From Acinetobacter halotolerans (GTDB taxonomy: Bacteria > Pseudomonadota > Gammaproteobacteria > Pseudomonadales > Moraxellaceae): 64,000 bases of DNA. Under the pieces are notes generated by a model. The model saw nothing but the letters and a program-made list of their open reading frames with translations. It did no database searches and had not been told where the DNA came from. Each line of letters begins with the position of its first letter. Position 1 is the first letter of the stretch. Below are positions 52,345-62,854 of this stretch, one piece after another. The stretch is from contig NZ_SGIM01000008.1 of the NCBI RefSeq assembly GCF_004208515.1, positions 1-64,000 of the forward strand, in the 5' to 3' direction. A program made the position numbers and the translations under genes.

Positions 52345-54225
52345 ATGAAATTTTTAACTTTTGCGATTACTGCCTTTTTATCTCATATTGCACATGCTGC
52401 AATTGAGCCAAATATTCAAAACTACCTGCAACTTGCCGAACAAAAAAAATTAGATCAACAGATTACTTGGCAACGTTTAATGTATGCAGACTCATCTGGA
52501 AAAAGTGAAGTTGACTATCAAGGTTATTTTTATGCAGAACAAGGTAAAACGAATTTAAATAAAGAATTAGAAGCAGATATAAAAGCATTATTTCTAGAGT
52601 CGGCAGATAATCAGTCTTTTCGATGTAAATTTCCTGCACGCAGTCGTTGGTTAATGCAGCAGTTAAATATTGATGTTAAACATCTACCAGCGGTGAATTG
52701 TCCTGAATTTGACGAATGGATTAATCAGATTAATCCTTATAAAGCGACATTGATTTACGCAACCGATTTTATGGGCAATCCAAGTTCAATGTTTGGACAT
52801 ACATTATTGCGTTTAGATCCAAAAGATCAAAAAGAATTAAACTTAGTTTCTTATGCAGTGAATTATGCTGCAACGGTAAATAATCAAGATAACTGGTCTT
52901 ATGCATGGAAAGGTTTAACAGGACAGTATCCTGGTGAGTATTCTTTGATGCCATATTATCGAAAAGTAAAAGAGTACGGTGACTTTGAAAGTCGTGATTT
53001 GTGGGAATATGAGCTGAATTTAACCGCTGAAGAAACGCGTTTCTTGGTTGAGCATATTTGGGAAATGCAGCATGTGAGCTTTCCTTACTATTTTGTCAGC
53101 GATAATTGTGCGTATCGCTTACTCGGTTTAATTGATTTGGTTCGTCCAAATTTAAACTTAAAAGCTCAATTTAATTATGCTGCTATTCCGATCGAAACAT
53201 TAAAAGCGGTCGATCAGCAACAGTTGGTCAAAGAGGTAATCTATCGCCCAGCTTTAGAAACACAATTGCTGGCTCAAGCAAAACAACACGGTACAGCTTT
53301 AGCCAAAGTTGCTCATGAAGTCGCTTTTTCACCGATTGAACAAGTCTCCGCTGTCTTGGCATCATATAGTGCGCAAGATCAGGCTAAAATCTTAGAAATG
53401 GCATACGATGATTTGTATTTGCAATATATTAGCCATAAAGCCGATGGTGATGTCGCCCAAGTTCATTTACGACAATTACTTGCCAAGCGCAGTCAAATCC
53501 AGATCGATAAACAACGCCAAGAACCTGAACGTCCAAAAATTCAACCTGTTGAAGGGCATGATGCACGCAATTTTTCTATGAATGTTGGTGAGGTACAAGG
53601 ACAAAAGTTCGTTGAGTTAGGGCATCGACAAGCCTATCACGATTTAATAGATCCATCTGGTGGCTATCGATTAGGAACACAGTTGCTCTTTTTAAATGGT
53701 GCATTGCAATATCGTGATGACAAATTAAAACTTGAACACTTAGATCTATTGGCTGTGAATTCTTATAACCCGATTCAGCCATTTAAAGCGCCACTCACAT
53801 GGGGATTTAATTTAGGTTGGAAGCAAGAGGCAGTCGAAAAAGGGCAGTTTAGTGAAGATCAGCAACATGGTGTTATGAATCTGAATATGCAGGCGGGATA
53901 TAGTTTGGCGGATTATGATCGTCAGCATCTCTGTTATGCGCAATTGCAAGGGCATCTGCAAGCTGGAAGCGCGCTAGACAAAGGTTGGCGTGTCGGAGTA
54001 GGACCAACGTTGGGTTGTATGAATCAATGGTCCGATCAGTGGAACAGTTTGCTACAAGTTGAGTTACCTTATTGGCAGCATCAAAGTCAATGGAATCTAA
54101 GAGTAGGGACACACGTTCAGTATAGTTTGAATGCGAATAATGCGCTGCGTTTGAATTGGAAATATGAACAGCAAGATCGTAAGGATTGGACGAAAGTAGG
54201 GTTGGGGTATGTTCGCTTTTTCTAA
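52345..54225 (+). CDS. DUF4105 (Lnb N-terminal-like) exported protein with C-terminal barrel-like region
   Basis: A 626-residue protein with signal peptide (about 1-18, HAHA-type end) and a DUF4105 domain (about 120-300) containing DFMGNPSSMFGHTLLRLDP and VSDNCAYRLLGLIDLVRP. Those give His and Cys residues of an NlpC/P60-like cysteine-peptidase arrangement. The C-terminal part (about 400-626) is rich in alternating hydrophobic/aromatic strands and ends in VGLGYVRFF, which looks like an outer-membrane beta-barrel ending in Phe. Enzyme activity and substrate unknown. Confidence 0.82.
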   Translation: MKFLTFAITAFLSHIAHAAIEPNIQNYLQLAEQKKLDQQITWQRLMYADSSGKSEVDYQGYFYAEQGKTNLNKELEADIKALFLESADNQSFRCKFPARSRWLMQQLNIDVKHLPAVNCPEFDEWINQINPYKATLIYATDFMGNPSSMFGHTLLRLDPKDQKELNLVSYAVNYAATVNNQDNWSYAWKGLTGQYPGEYSLMPYYRKVKEYGDFESRDLWEYELNLTAEETRFLVEHIWEMQHVSFPYYFVSDNCAYRLLGLIDLVRPNLNLKAQFNYAAIPIETLKAVDQQQLVKEVIYRPALETQLLAQAKQHGTALAKVAHEVAFSPIEQVSAVLASYSAQDQAKILEMAYDDLYLQYISHKADGDVAQVHLRQLLAKRSQIQIDKQRQEPERPKIQPVEGHDARNFSMNVGEVQGQKFVELGHRQAYHDLIDPSGGYRLGTQLLFLNGALQYRDDKLKLEHLDLLAVNSYNPIQPFKAPLTWGFNLGWKQEAVEKGQFSEDQQHGVMNLNMQAGYSLADYDRQHLCYAQLQGHLQAGSALDKGWRVGVGPTLGCMNQWSDQWNSLLQVELPYWQHQSQWNLRVGTHVQYSLNANNALRLNWKYEQQDRKDWTKVGLGYVRFF

Positions 54226-54257
54226 AGGTTTAATTGGATGAGTGTGGTTTTAAATAA

Positions 54258-54629
54258 TCACACTTCAACTATGACATAATATTTTTTAACCGCCTCAATC
54301 ACTTCAAATGTACCAATAAATGCAGGAGGAATAATTCCCGCATTGCCAGCAGTCACCTCAATAAAAGAGTGGTTTTTTGCATCATGAATGCGCACCACAC
54401 CTTCAAGAACCTGAAAAAATTCTTGTTTGTTGTCTGCAAATTGGATGTTCCAAGCACCCACTTCACATTGCCAAATGCCACAGCTCATATGTGTATGTTC
54501 ATATAGGCTGTAGGTCAGACGTTCAGGATTACCTTTAACTAAGCGATCAGGGCGAGGATAATCAACATTGGCTTCAGCTTGATTTAATTCACCATGACCC
54601 GCTAAGTAAACAAATGACATGTTATTCAT
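54258..54629 (-). CDS. Cupin-domain protein (DUF861/EutQ-like)
   Basis: A 123-residue single-cupin protein. CGIWQCEVGAWNIQFADNKQEFFQVLEGVVRI and GNAGIIPPAFIGTFEV match the DUF861 type (related to EutQ and ureidoglycine aminohydrolase). The classical metal-binding His set is incomplete, so a non-catalytic or small-ligand role is possible. ATG 54629 is chosen over a TTG two codons earlier. It lies directly downstream of folE. Confidence 0.75.
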   Translation of the reverse strand: MNNMSFVYLAGHGELNQAEANVDYPRPDRLVKGNPERLTYSLYEHTHMSCGIWQCEVGAWNIQFADNKQEFFQVLEGVVRIHDAKNHSFIEVTAGNAGIIPPAFIGTFEVIEAVKKYYVIVEV

Positions 54630-54643
54630 GCTCAAATCGGTTA

Positions 54644-55198
54644 TTAATAACTTTCAGGAACTGCACTCAAAAACTCACGACGCGCATCTTTATCCGTTTT
54701 AAACTCACCCACGAAAGAGACGGTACGAGTAGTTGATTCTTGTTTGCCAACACCACGCATCATCATACACATATGTGCTGAGTCGATGACCACAGCTACG
54801 CCACGCGCTTGAGTAACTTCAGCCACGGCTTCTGCGATTTGCTGGGTCAAGTTTTCCTGAATTTGTAAACGACGTGCAAACATTTCAGTAATACGCGCAA
54901 ATTTTGATAAACCCAAGACCTGACCTTCAGGTAAATAAGCGATATGTACACGACCATAAAAGGGAAGTAGGTGGTGTTCACAAAGCGAGTAAAACTCGAT
55001 GTTCTTCACCAATACCATTTCATGGTTATCGGAAGGGAAAACCGCATTATTGGTCACTTCTTCAAGCGTTTTACTATAACCAGAGGTTAAAAAAGAAAAA
55101 GCTTTAGCCGCACGCATAGGGGTATCTTGTAAGCCAGGGCGAGTTAAATCTTCACCAACGGCAGTTAAGATGTTTGCGTACGATTGCTGCATAGACAT
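54644..55198 (-). CDS. folE: GTP cyclohydrolase I
   Basis: A 184-residue FolE making 7,8-dihydroneopterin triphosphate from GTP. Visible Zn-site and active-site motifs are [24 protein letters not shown] (Cys and His) and [17 protein letters not shown] (second Cys). The longer frame opens with a GTG at 55210, but [11 protein letters not shown] from ATG 55198 fits the family. Confidence 0.94.
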   Translation of the reverse strand: MSMQQSYANILTAVGEDLTRPGLQDTPMRAAKAFSFLTSGYSKTLEEVTNNAVFPSDNHEMVLVKNIEFYSLCEHHLLPFYGRVHIAYLPEGQVLGLSKFARITEMFARRLQIQENLTQQIAEAVAEVTQARGVAVVIDSAHMCMMMRGVGKQESTTRTVSFVGEFKTDKDARREFLSAVPESY

Positions 55199-55282
55199 AT
55201 AAATGTTCACTTAGGTGGGTTGAACAAAACGGGAATTGTATCAGAAAACGATTAAAAAAATTAATTTTGAACCAAATGCCGA

Positions 55283-55972
55283 TTATTGTTTGTACTTTGG
55301 GTTCTTTTCTGCACGTTTAAGCAGCACAAGAACCGCGCCAGTACCGCCTTGGGTCTCTGGTGCACTGACAAAAGCGAGTACATCACGATGCTGTCTGAGC
55401 CATCCATTGACATAGGTTTTTAAAATCGCTTCTGGACCTTTGCCGTGTACTATTTTAATAACATTTTGGTTTTCATCTTTTGCCATTTGGATAATCTGTA
55501 ACACCGCAGCGCGTGCTTGTTCAACTGTACAACCGTGTAAATCGACTGCTTCAAACCAGCGAATTTTACCTGCTTTGAGGTCTTCGAAAACTTTGTGTTG
55601 CAAAGTGGCGATGCGATAGCTGAGCGTGGCTTGGCTTGCGACAGGGTTTAAGATGGCTTGGGTATCAGAGATTTCTGCTGACTCATGTTCAATTGAACCT
55701 TCAGCCGCAGCACGTTTTGCCAATGTTTGTGCATCTACTTTTTTGCGACGAGCTGGTTTAACATCGGCAATATTGTCATTGGCGATCGGTTTTACACCCT
55801 GTAGTGCTTTTTTAAAAAGCTCAGTATCTTCCAATTCTTCAGCAAGAGCTTGAGCCTTTTTCGATTCAGCTTGTTGCACGATCTTGCTGACCTGTGGCTG
55901 TGAGATCTGCTTTTTAAATTGCTTCAGTAAATTAAACTGATCTTTAGAAAGCGATGAATCATGTTTGCTCAT
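55283..55972 (-). CDS. Smr-domain (MutS2 C-terminal-like) protein
   Basis: A 229-residue protein. An N-terminal helical, Lys/Gln/Asp-rich region (about 1-115) is followed by the Smr domain with DLHGCTVEQARAAV (about 143-156) and the HGKGPEAILKTYVNGWL segment (about 177-195). Smr domains cut branched DNA or RNA. It resembles SmrA/SmrB; E. coli SmrB rescues collided ribosomes, but which type this is cannot be told. Confidence 0.87.
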   Translation of the reverse strand: MSKHDSSLSKDQFNLLKQFKKQISQPQVSKIVQQAESKKAQALAEELEDTELFKKALQGVKPIANDNIADVKPARRKKVDAQTLAKRAAAEGSIEHESAEISDTQAILNPVASQATLSYRIATLQHKVFEDLKAGKIRWFEAVDLHGCTVEQARAAVLQIIQMAKDENQNVIKIVHGKGPEAILKTYVNGWLRQHRDVLAFVSAPETQGGTGAVLVLLKRAEKNPKYKQ

Positions 55973-56199
55973 AATTTCAGTAAAAGATGCACGATAGGTG
56001 ATAGATGCAAAATTATAGTCTGAATCTGCTGAGATTTGAACTGAATTGCATTCATTGGAATGTTTTAGAAAGTTTGATGGGACAATAGTTTTTAAAATGG
56101 TTGCTATTCAATCTATTATAAAAGAGTCAACTTGTTGTAAGTTAACTTTTTATACTTGAAAAAAACATTGAGTTTTGGGATTGGAAATTAAAAGACTAC

Positions 56200-56718
56200 T
56201 CATAGTGTGGACACATCCATACTAAATAAGCCCTGATTCACACATTCTGAAATTATATATTCTAGTAATTTCATAGGACCTACATCCAATAGTTTTAGTT
56301 CATCTAGTGTTAGTAGTCGAAATTCATCAATTTCATCGCTAAGAGAAATTTCTCCCTCACATTCAGCAAACATAGCGATAATTAATTGATTCATTTCTTT
56401 ATATGTAAAAGCATCTATAATTTTATTCTTAATAATATTTAGACCTAATTCTTCTTTAGTTTCTCTAATAGCACATTCATAGATGGTCTCTTTTTCTTCT
56501 AAAAAACCTGAAATAGTCGAATATAAGCCTTTAGGCCATTGTCTATTGTGTGCAATTAAGTATTTATCTTTATATTTTATTAAAATAGCAATGACTGGTG
56601 TTGGATTGTTCCAATGAATATAACCACAGTTTGAGCTACAAATAAGTTTTTGATAGCTATCTATTTCTTTTAAAATTAAACTGCTACCGCAATCCATGCA
56701 AAATTTTTGTTTAGACAT
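56200..56718 (-). CDS. NUDIX hydrolase with N-terminal zinc ribbon
   Basis: A 172-residue protein. The zinc ribbon is FCMDCGSSL and LICSSNCGYIHW (four Cys), and the Nudix box (about 93-115) has Gly, Glu and RETKEELG in the canonical spacing. The shape resembles NudC without the SQPWPFP segment, so the substrate is probably not NAD. AGGAGAT lies before ATG 56718. The gene and its flanks are more A+T-rich than the neighbours, which hints at horizontal acquisition. Confidence 0.82.
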   Translation of the reverse strand: MSKQKFCMDCGSSLILKEIDSYQKLICSSNCGYIHWNNPTPVIAILIKYKDKYLIAHNRQWPKGLYSTISGFLEEKETIYECAIRETKEELGLNIIKNKIIDAFTYKEMNQLIIAMFAECEGEISLSDEIDEFRLLTLDELKLLDVGPMKLLEYIISECVNQGLFSMDVSTL

Positions 56719-56938
56719 TCTAATCTCCTATTTAGTAAGTTATTAATTTTAAGAGTTAGCGAAATATGAGATATGAGTGAACTATTTCAATATTTTGAAT
56801 ATCATTCATAAGACTACTTTTAAAATCTAATTCTATTGGAATAGTTTTTTACTTGTTATTTATTTAATAAAAACCTATATATTTTAATGAATAAATGTTG
56901 GATTCAGGGCAAAAATTTTTACCCTGAACCTTATTAAT

Positions 56939-57745
56939 TTAAACCAACTCAGGCTCACCAAACAGTTCAGCAAACGCCTGATCAGGATGAGGCTGTTTCA
57001 TAAAGCTTTCACCAACAAGGAAAGTATGAATATCATTAGCTTGCATCATCTCTACATCAGCAGGCGTGGCGATACCGCTCTCAGTGACCAATACACGAGA
57101 AGCAGGCAGCAATTTCTTTAAACGTAATGATGTATTTAAATCCACATCAAAAGTTTTAAGATTACGGTTATTCACGCCCAAAATACATTGCTCAGAAAGC
57201 CTTAATGCGCGTTCAAGTTCATATTCATCATGTACTTCAACTAAGACATCAAGCTGATGCTCAAATGCAGTCTTAGACATTTCTTCAAGCTGTTGATCAG
57301 ATAAACATGCCACGATCAATAAAATACAATCCGCTTGTAACGCACGGGCTTCAACGACATTATACGGATCAACCAAGAAATCCTTACGTAATGCAGGCAA
57401 GGCACAATGATTACGTGCGATTGCGATATTTTCATCAGCACCTTGGAAGAAATCCACGTCGGTCAGAACCGATAAGCAGGCGGCACCTGCTTGTTCATAT
57501 TGTTGTGCAATTACAGCAGGATTGAAGTTTGCACGAATGATGCCTTTTGATGGAGAGGCTTTCTTAATTTCAGCAATTACAGCAGGGCGTTTATGCTGTA
57601 AAGCCTTGGCAAAACCACGAACAGGAGTTGCTTCTTTTGCCCATTGCTCAACATCATGCAAACTACGTTGTTTTAAACGTGCAGCAAGTTCCTCATGTTT
57701 GCGGTCAACAATTTTACCGAGAATGGTATTTTGAATATCGATCAT
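56939..57745 (-). CDS. trpC: Indole-3-glycerol phosphate synthase
   Basis: A 268-residue TIM-barrel TrpC without a fused TrpF domain. Motifs are AVIAEIKKASPSKGII (catalytic Lys/Glu, about 54-69), LRKDFLVDPYNVVEAR and LGVNNRNLKTF, with GESFMKQPHPDQAF near the end. AAGGA lies seven bases before the ATG. It follows trpD with nine intervening bases. Confidence 0.96.
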   Translation of the reverse strand: MIDIQNTILGKIVDRKHEELAARLKQRSLHDVEQWAKEATPVRGFAKALQHKRPAVIAEIKKASPSKGIIRANFNPAVIAQQYEQAGAACLSVLTDVDFFQGADENIAIARNHCALPALRKDFLVDPYNVVEARALQADCILLIVACLSDQQLEEMSKTAFEHQLDVLVEVHDEYELERALRLSEQCILGVNNRNLKTFDVDLNTSLRLKKLLPASRVLVTESGIATPADVEMMQANDIHTFLVGESFMKQPHPDQAFAELFGEPELV

Positions 57746-57754
57746 GAGAAATCC

Positions 57755-58804
57755 TTAGTCTGCTTGATATTGTTTCAATGTCTTGGTGAATTCAGCCAAG
57801 ATACTCATTCTTTCTAGGGCTTGACCGCCGTAAAGAATATCTTGTGCCAATTCAACTGCTTGTTTATAGGTTTTAGTGAGTCCTGCAACATAAATCCCAG
57901 CGGCAGCATTCAGTGCAATCATATTTGCGGCTTTTTCACCAATTTCAGATTTGTTACGACCTAAAGCATCTTTGATCAGCTTTAAGCTTTCTTCAGAACT
58001 GTTTACCACTAAACCTGTCAGCGTTTGAGAGGGAATACCGACTTCATCTGGTGTCAGTGTCCATTCAGTAATTTCGCCATCTTTCAATTCGGCAACAGCA
58101 GTTGGTGCTGCGAGACTAATTTCATCTAAACCATCTTTTGAATGAACAACCAATACATGCACAGCGCCAAGCTGTTTTAAAACTTCTGCGATTGGTCGGC
58201 AAAGCTCATCTGAAAATACCCCAATCACAAAACGATTTACGCCAGCAGGATTGGTTAAAGGTCCAAGTAAATTAAAAATACTACGAATACCTAGTTCACG
58301 ACGAGGCGCAACTGCATATTTCATTGCTTTATGGTGATTAGGTGCAAACAGAAAACCCACGCCCATTTCACGGATACAACGTTCAGTTTGTTGCATGTCC
58401 AGATCAAGCTGGATGCCCATTTGTTCAAGCACATCAGATGAGCCAGACTTACTCGAAACACCACGATTTCCATGTTTAGCAATGGTCGCACCAGCCGCTG
58501 CAACTACAAAACTTGATGCTGTTGAAACATTAAATAAGTTCTGACCATCACCGCCAGTTCCGACGATATCAACGAGGTGGGGAATATCACTAACATCAAT
58601 TTTAATGGCGAACTCACGCATGATCCGTGCTGCAGCAGTGATTTCATCAATACTCTCACCCTTCATACGCAAACCCATCATTAGTGCGCCGATTTGAGCA
58701 TCGGTTGCCTCACCTTGCATAATGCTGCGCATGACATTTTCCATTTGTGACTGAGTCAAATGAATGTTTTTAGTAATGTGATTGAGTGCCTGTTGGATAT
58801 TCAT
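57755..58804 (-). CDS. trpD: Anthranilate phosphoribosyltransferase
   Basis: A 349-residue TrpD. Motifs are [19 protein letters not shown] (PRPP/anthranilate site, about 79-97), [21 protein letters not shown] and [19 protein letters not shown]. The second ATG (58804) is chosen; the first is two codons upstream. It is the first gene of the trpDC pair; trpG lies about 3 kb upstream on the same strand beyond two unrelated genes. Confidence 0.96.
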   Translation of the reverse strand: MNIQQALNHITKNIHLTQSQMENVMRSIMQGEATDAQIGALMMGLRMKGESIDEITAAARIMREFAIKIDVSDIPHLVDIVGTGGDGQNLFNVSTASSFVVAAAGATIAKHGNRGVSSKSGSSDVLEQMGIQLDLDMQQTERCIREMGVGFLFAPNHHKAMKYAVAPRRELGIRSIFNLLGPLTNPAGVNRFVIGVFSDELCRPIAEVLKQLGAVHVLVVHSKDGLDEISLAAPTAVAELKDGEITEWTLTPDEVGIPSQTLTGLVVNSSEESLKLIKDALGRNKSEIGEKAANMIALNAAAGIYVAGLTKTYKQAVELAQDILYGGQALERMSILAEFTKTLKQYQAD

Positions 58805-59073
58805 AGTCATGTGTTACAGCAATATGATTGATTGGAAGTTTAGAAATTGAATAATTTGATCGCAATGGGTTCGGTATGACCTTGGTGTAATACATGCTTT
58901 CAAAGCGAGTGAGTTATGTTATCAGAAAATAATGCAGATTTTATAGGCTTTGAATAAAAACTATGTGATGCTTTAAATTTAGACATATTGCTATAATTTT
59001 CAACTATTATGCTGTTTTTGGTCTATGCATTTTTTTACTGAACTATTCAATTTGTCTTTATGAGAATTTTAAC

Positions 59074-59874
59074 ATGCGTGTCAGTCAACTTTTCCATTAT
59101 CCAGTGAAATCATGTCGAGGCAATAAATGCATTGAAATGGAAATTGATGCCTTTGGACCAAAGTGGGATCGTCGATGGATGATCGTTGATAAAGATGGTC
59201 GTTTTATTACGCAAAGACAAGTACCAAAAATGGGGCAAATTGGTGTAACGATTTCATCTGAAAGTGTAAGCTTTGATTATCAATCTGAGCAGATCGAACT
59301 GAGTATGGTCGAAGCGCAAGGCCAAAAAGATGAGCGTTTAGTGACAGTTTGGCGCGATCAACTCATTGGAAATCGTATTGATCATCCAGTGAATGCTTGG
59401 TTGAGTCAAAAACTGGGGCGAGAAGTGCAATTGGTTTATATGCCGCAAGAGACTGTCCGCCAAGTTGATTTGGAATATGCAGAGCTTGGTGATCGAGTCG
59501 GTTTTGCTGATGGTTTTCCTTTTCTTATTATAAGTGAGGCATCTGTTGAGTTTCTTGCTGGAAAAGTGGGTTATCCACTGGATGTACAACGTTTTAGACC
59601 GAATATTGTGGTTTCAGGTTGTGACGCTTTTGCCGAAGATCAATGGAAAAAAATACAAATTGGTGAAGTGATATTTGATTTGGTTAAACCATGCTCTCGT
59701 TGTGTTATTCCAACCATTGATCTGGAGTCAGGTCAAAAGCAACCAGAAGTGATGCAGGCGATGTTGGCATATCGTAAGCAGGGAAATAAGGTTATGATGG
59801 GGCAAAATGCCCTGCATCGAGGAGAAGGGATGATTGCAATTGGGCAAGAGGTCCATATCTTAAAAGCGGTGTAG
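59074..59874 (+). CDS. MOSC-domain protein (YcbX/mARC-like)
   Basis: A 266-residue protein. An N-terminal MOSC_N barrel (about 1-115, FHYPVKSCRGN) is followed by a MOSC domain with FRPNIVVSGCDAFAEDQW and the Cys-containing PCSRCVIPTID (about 208-218) that holds the molybdenum-cofactor ligand Cys in mARC/YcbX. It lacks the C-terminal 2Fe-2S ferredoxin domain of E. coli YcbX. A role in N-hydroxylated base detoxification is inferred from the family. Confidence 0.87.
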   Translation: MRVSQLFHYPVKSCRGNKCIEMEIDAFGPKWDRRWMIVDKDGRFITQRQVPKMGQIGVTISSESVSFDYQSEQIELSMVEAQGQKDERLVTVWRDQLIGNRIDHPVNAWLSQKLGREVQLVYMPQETVRQVDLEYAELGDRVGFADGFPFLIISEASVEFLAGKVGYPLDVQRFRPNIVVSGCDAFAEDQWKKIQIGEVIFDLVKPCSRCVIPTIDLESGQKQPEVMQAMLAYRKQGNKVMMGQNALHRGEGMIAIGQEVHILKAV

Positions 59875-59942
59875 CTGCTTAAATTTTAATAAATCAGCTC
59901 AAAAAAATGCCAATCGATTGGTGTCGATTGGCATAATCATTT

Positions 59943-61313
59943 CTAGGTTTGTTGAGGCTGATCTTCTACAGGCGTTCTGACGCCCAATATTTGGCTGGTT
60001 GCTGTACCAGCAGTCATAGAGCCATTCACATTCAAGGCAGTACGTCCCATATCAATCAGTGGTTCGATTGAGATCAGTAAAGCAACAAGGGTGATTGGTA
60101 AGCCCATGATTGGCAAAACAATCAGCGCTGCAAAGGTTGCGCCACCACCAACACCAGCCACGCCGATCGAGCTAAGTGTTACGATGACAATCAGTTGTGC
60201 AATCCACAGCGGATCAAGGGGGTTGATGCCGACGGTTGGTGCGACCATCACCGCAAGCATTGCAGGATATAAACCAGCACAACCATTTTGTCCAATCGTT
60301 GCACCAAATGATGCAGAAAAGCTGGCAATACCTTCAGGTACACCGAGTTGCTTAGTTTGGGTTTCAATATTCAGAGGAATACTGGCTGCACTTGAACGAC
60401 TAATAAAGGCAAAGCTTAAAACAGGGAATGCTTTTTTAAAGAAATCGATAGGGTTGACGCGTACAAATAGCAATATAAGCGCATGTACGATTAACATAAT
60501 CGCCAGACCCAAATAAGATGCAATTACAAATTCACCTAATTTGATAATGTCCGCCAAATTTGCAGTAGCGACCATTTTGGTCATCAACGCAAGCACACCA
60601 TAAGGGGTAAATTGCATAACCAAACGAACGAGACTAATCACAAGTGCTTGTAGCGCTTCGATTCCATGACGGATTCGCTCGCCATTCACAGTATCTTTTT
60701 CCATGAGTTTAAGTGCAGCAACACCTAGAAAAGCAGAAAATATGACGACACTAATAATTGCAGTCGGACGAATCCCTGTTAAGTCGGCAAAGGGATTTTG
60801 TGGGAACAATGAAAGCAATAATTTGGGTACATCTAAGTCTGCAACTTGACCCACATATTGACTTTCTATTGCAGCTAAACGTGCAGTTTCTTGCGCGCCT
60901 TGGACTAAGCCTTCTGCTGTTAGACCAAATAAATTGGTAATACTTGCACCAACGAAAGCAGCGATTGCCGTGGTTGCTAATAAAATCCCAATCACCAATA
61001 CACTGATTTTTCCGAGAGAGGTAGTTTGGTGTAATTTGATCACGGCACTTAAAATTGAAATAAAAATGAGTGGCATGATCACCATTTGTAATAGCTGAAC
61101 ATAACCATTACCGACAATGTTGAACCATGCGACCGAATCTTCCAGAATTTGACCATCACCATAAATGGTTTTGAGTGCTAAACCGAAGAAAATACCGACC
61201 ACCATACCGATCAGTACTTTTTTGGCTAAACTCCAGTCATGTCGATAGGTGAAAAACAATCCTGCTAGCAGCAGGATAAAAACAAGAATATTCAATAAAA
61301 CTAATGTATTCAC
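59943..61313 (-). CDS. tcyP: L-cystine/dicarboxylate symporter (DAACS, TcyP-like)
   Basis: A 456-residue DAACS transporter with about eight to ten hydrophobic segments. The conserved [50 protein letters not shown] core (about 306-355) and [18 protein letters not shown] match TcyP/YdjN cystine transporters. GTG start at 61313. It is inserted between trpG and trpDC in the same direction. Confidence 0.85.
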   Translation of the reverse strand: MNTLVLLNILVFILLLAGLFFTYRHDWSLAKKVLIGMVVGIFFGLALKTIYGDGQILEDSVAWFNIVGNGYVQLLQMVIMPLIFISILSAVIKLHQTTSLGKISVLVIGILLATTAIAAFVGASITNLFGLTAEGLVQGAQETARLAAIESQYVGQVADLDVPKLLLSLFPQNPFADLTGIRPTAIISVVIFSAFLGVAALKLMEKDTVNGERIRHGIEALQALVISLVRLVMQFTPYGVLALMTKMVATANLADIIKLGEFVIASYLGLAIMLIVHALILLFVRVNPIDFFKKAFPVLSFAFISRSSAASIPLNIETQTKQLGVPEGIASFSASFGATIGQNGCAGLYPAMLAVMVAPTVGINPLDPLWIAQLIVIVTLSSIGVAGVGGGATFAALIVLPIMGLPITLVALLISIEPLIDMGRTALNVNGSMTAGTATSQILGVRTPVEDQPQQT

Positions 61314-61668
61314 AATAAGTATCCTGATCTTTGCTTCAGGCGAAGTGTGCTAAAAAATGACTTGGGATTTTAGCACCCGATTGTTGATAAACTTAATCAT
61401 TCCTATCACTATGCTTAATCTAAAAAATGAAAAAGCAGCCGATTTAACTTTGAATTTATGGAAAGGTTTGTTTTTTAAAAATGTGAAAAGTGTATTAATT
61501 ATTGAAAAATAATGAATTGTTTGGGGGTAATACTTTTCTGATTAATTTTAAAACTGGAATTTGTGCCTGTATGTATAGGTTGTATATACTTTTTATATGT
61601 TCAAAATAAAAACAGCCCATTCATTTAAATAGGCTGTTACAGCGATAAATCTAAAACTAAATATCTGT
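61314..61668. other. Intergenic region between the symporter start and trpG
   Basis: About 355 A+T-rich bases. It holds the trpG terminator at 61602-61638 and, presumably, the symporter promoter nearer 61320-61420. I see no ORF or further repeat. Confidence 0.5.
61602..61638 (-). terminator. trpG terminator
   Basis: On the minus strand, stem AACAGCC (complement of 61632-61638 with 61611-61617) with a 14-base loop, followed by a T-run (complement of 61602-61610). It lies about 30 bases after the trpG stop codon. Confidence 0.7.
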
Positions 61669-62253
61669 TTAAGCGTAAATATCGAGGAAGTTTTTGAAAA
61701 TCTGGTGACCATGTTGGCTCAAAATAGACTCAGGATGGAACTGAACACCTTCAACTGGCATTGTTTTGTGTTTTACACCCATGATTTCTTCAATTGTGCC
61801 ATCTGTTTGATTGGTCCAACATGTGACTTCTAAACAATCAGGAAGCGTTTCTTGCTCAATCACTAATGAGTGATAACGCGTGGCAGAAAAAGGTGAAGGC
61901 AAATCACTGAAAATGCCTTTATCACTATGATGCATATCGGATAAGCGCCCGTGCATGACTGTTTTCGCACGAATAATATTTCCGCCAAAGGCCTGTCCAA
62001 TGGCTTGATGACCTAAACAGACACCGAGTAAAGGAATTTTCCCAGCAAAGTGATTGATTGCAGGAATAGAAATTCCTGCTTCGCTTGGTGAACATGGACC
62101 AGGACCGATCACTAAGTATTTCGGCTGCCATCGCTCAATATCCTCTAATGTGACTTGATCATTACGAACAACTTTTACTTCTTGATTCAACTCGCCAAAG
62201 TATTGAACGATGTTGTAAGTAAAACTGTCATAGTTGTCAATCATTAGAAGCAT
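61669..62253 (-). CDS. trpG: Anthranilate synthase glutaminase subunit
   Basis: A 194-residue class I glutamine amidotransferase. Motifs are [14 protein letters not shown] (about 50-63), catalytic Cys in [13 protein letters not shown] (about 75-87) and His-Glu in GVQFHPES (about 171-178). AAGG precedes the ATG. It supplies ammonia to TrpE and probably also PabB. Separated from trpDC. Confidence 0.95.
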   Translation of the reverse strand: MLLMIDNYDSFTYNIVQYFGELNQEVKVVRNDQVTLEDIERWQPKYLVIGPGPCSPSEAGISIPAINHFAGKIPLLGVCLGHQAIGQAFGGNIIRAKTVMHGRLSDMHHSDKGIFSDLPSPFSATRYHSLVIEQETLPDCLEVTCWTNQTDGTIEEIMGVKHKTMPVEGVQFHPESILSQHGHQIFKNFLDIYA

Positions 62254-62635
62254 GATTATAACCTTCTGAAAACTTGCACTTTATTGTGCTTTTGATTTTG
62301 GTGAGCCTATCTATAAATTTATACAGCCCAATATCCATGTGTATAGAAAAGGAGTGAGATACAGATAGCAGGAAATAATCATAACAAAAACAAATGATCA
62401 ATGTTGAATATTTCGAGAAAATACAATTTTTATAGTGAGAATGTGACTGACCAAAATCGCGTTTAAAAACAACAATAAATTTTTATAATTGAATGGTTTG
62501 TAAAAATAAGTGACAAGTGAATCGAAAGTCTAAATGAATTGAATGGAATCAAGTTGAAAAGAATGATATAAAAACTCAGTTTATGCTAACGAATGGCGTA
62601 ATTGGCACTACATTAGTTCTTTGATATGTATTTCT

Positions 62636-62652
62636 GCACCATTTTGGGTCGT
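62636..62652. promoter_or_regulatory. Possible NtrC-binding site upstream of glnA
   Basis: TGCACCATTTTGGGTCG has a full left half (TGCACC), the right 5-base spacer and an imperfect right half (GGGTCG against GGTGCA). It lies about 165 bases before the sigma-54-type promoter, a normal enhancer distance. Confidence 0.45.
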
Positions 62653-62800
62653 ATTGTCTATTTTGGGGATGCGTTAAAATGGAAATGTTTAAATATGGTG
62701 CATTTGCAAATAATGGGCAAGATATATAAAGATTGAACATGGAGCTTAAATCATTTTTTCTGTAAAGAATTTCAATGTTTTAGGTATGCTTTTGAATTGT

Positions 62801-62816
62801 TGGTATGATAATTGCT
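62801..62816 (+). promoter_or_regulatory. Sigma-54-type promoter of glnA
   Basis: TGGTATG-N4-TTGCT fits TGGYAYR-N4-TTGCW. The GG (62802-62803) and GC (62814-62815) are exactly 12 bases apart as required for -24/-12. Predicted transcription start about 62826, 55 bases before the ATG. Confidence 0.75.
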
Positions 62817-62839
62817 ATTTATACACCAACAACTAACAC

Positions 62840-62854
62840 GCACTTAACGAGTGC
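62840..62854 (+). promoter_or_regulatory. Small hairpin in the glnA leader
   Basis: GCACT (62840-62844) and AGTGC (62850-62854) pair around a 5-base loop, between the predicted start of transcription and the ribosome site. Confidence 0.35.

Noticed and set aside
54241..54264. Hairpin AGTGTG/CACACT at the end of the DUF4105 gene
   Set aside because: Only six base pairs, no T-run, and it overlaps the cupin stop codon; too weak to call a terminator.
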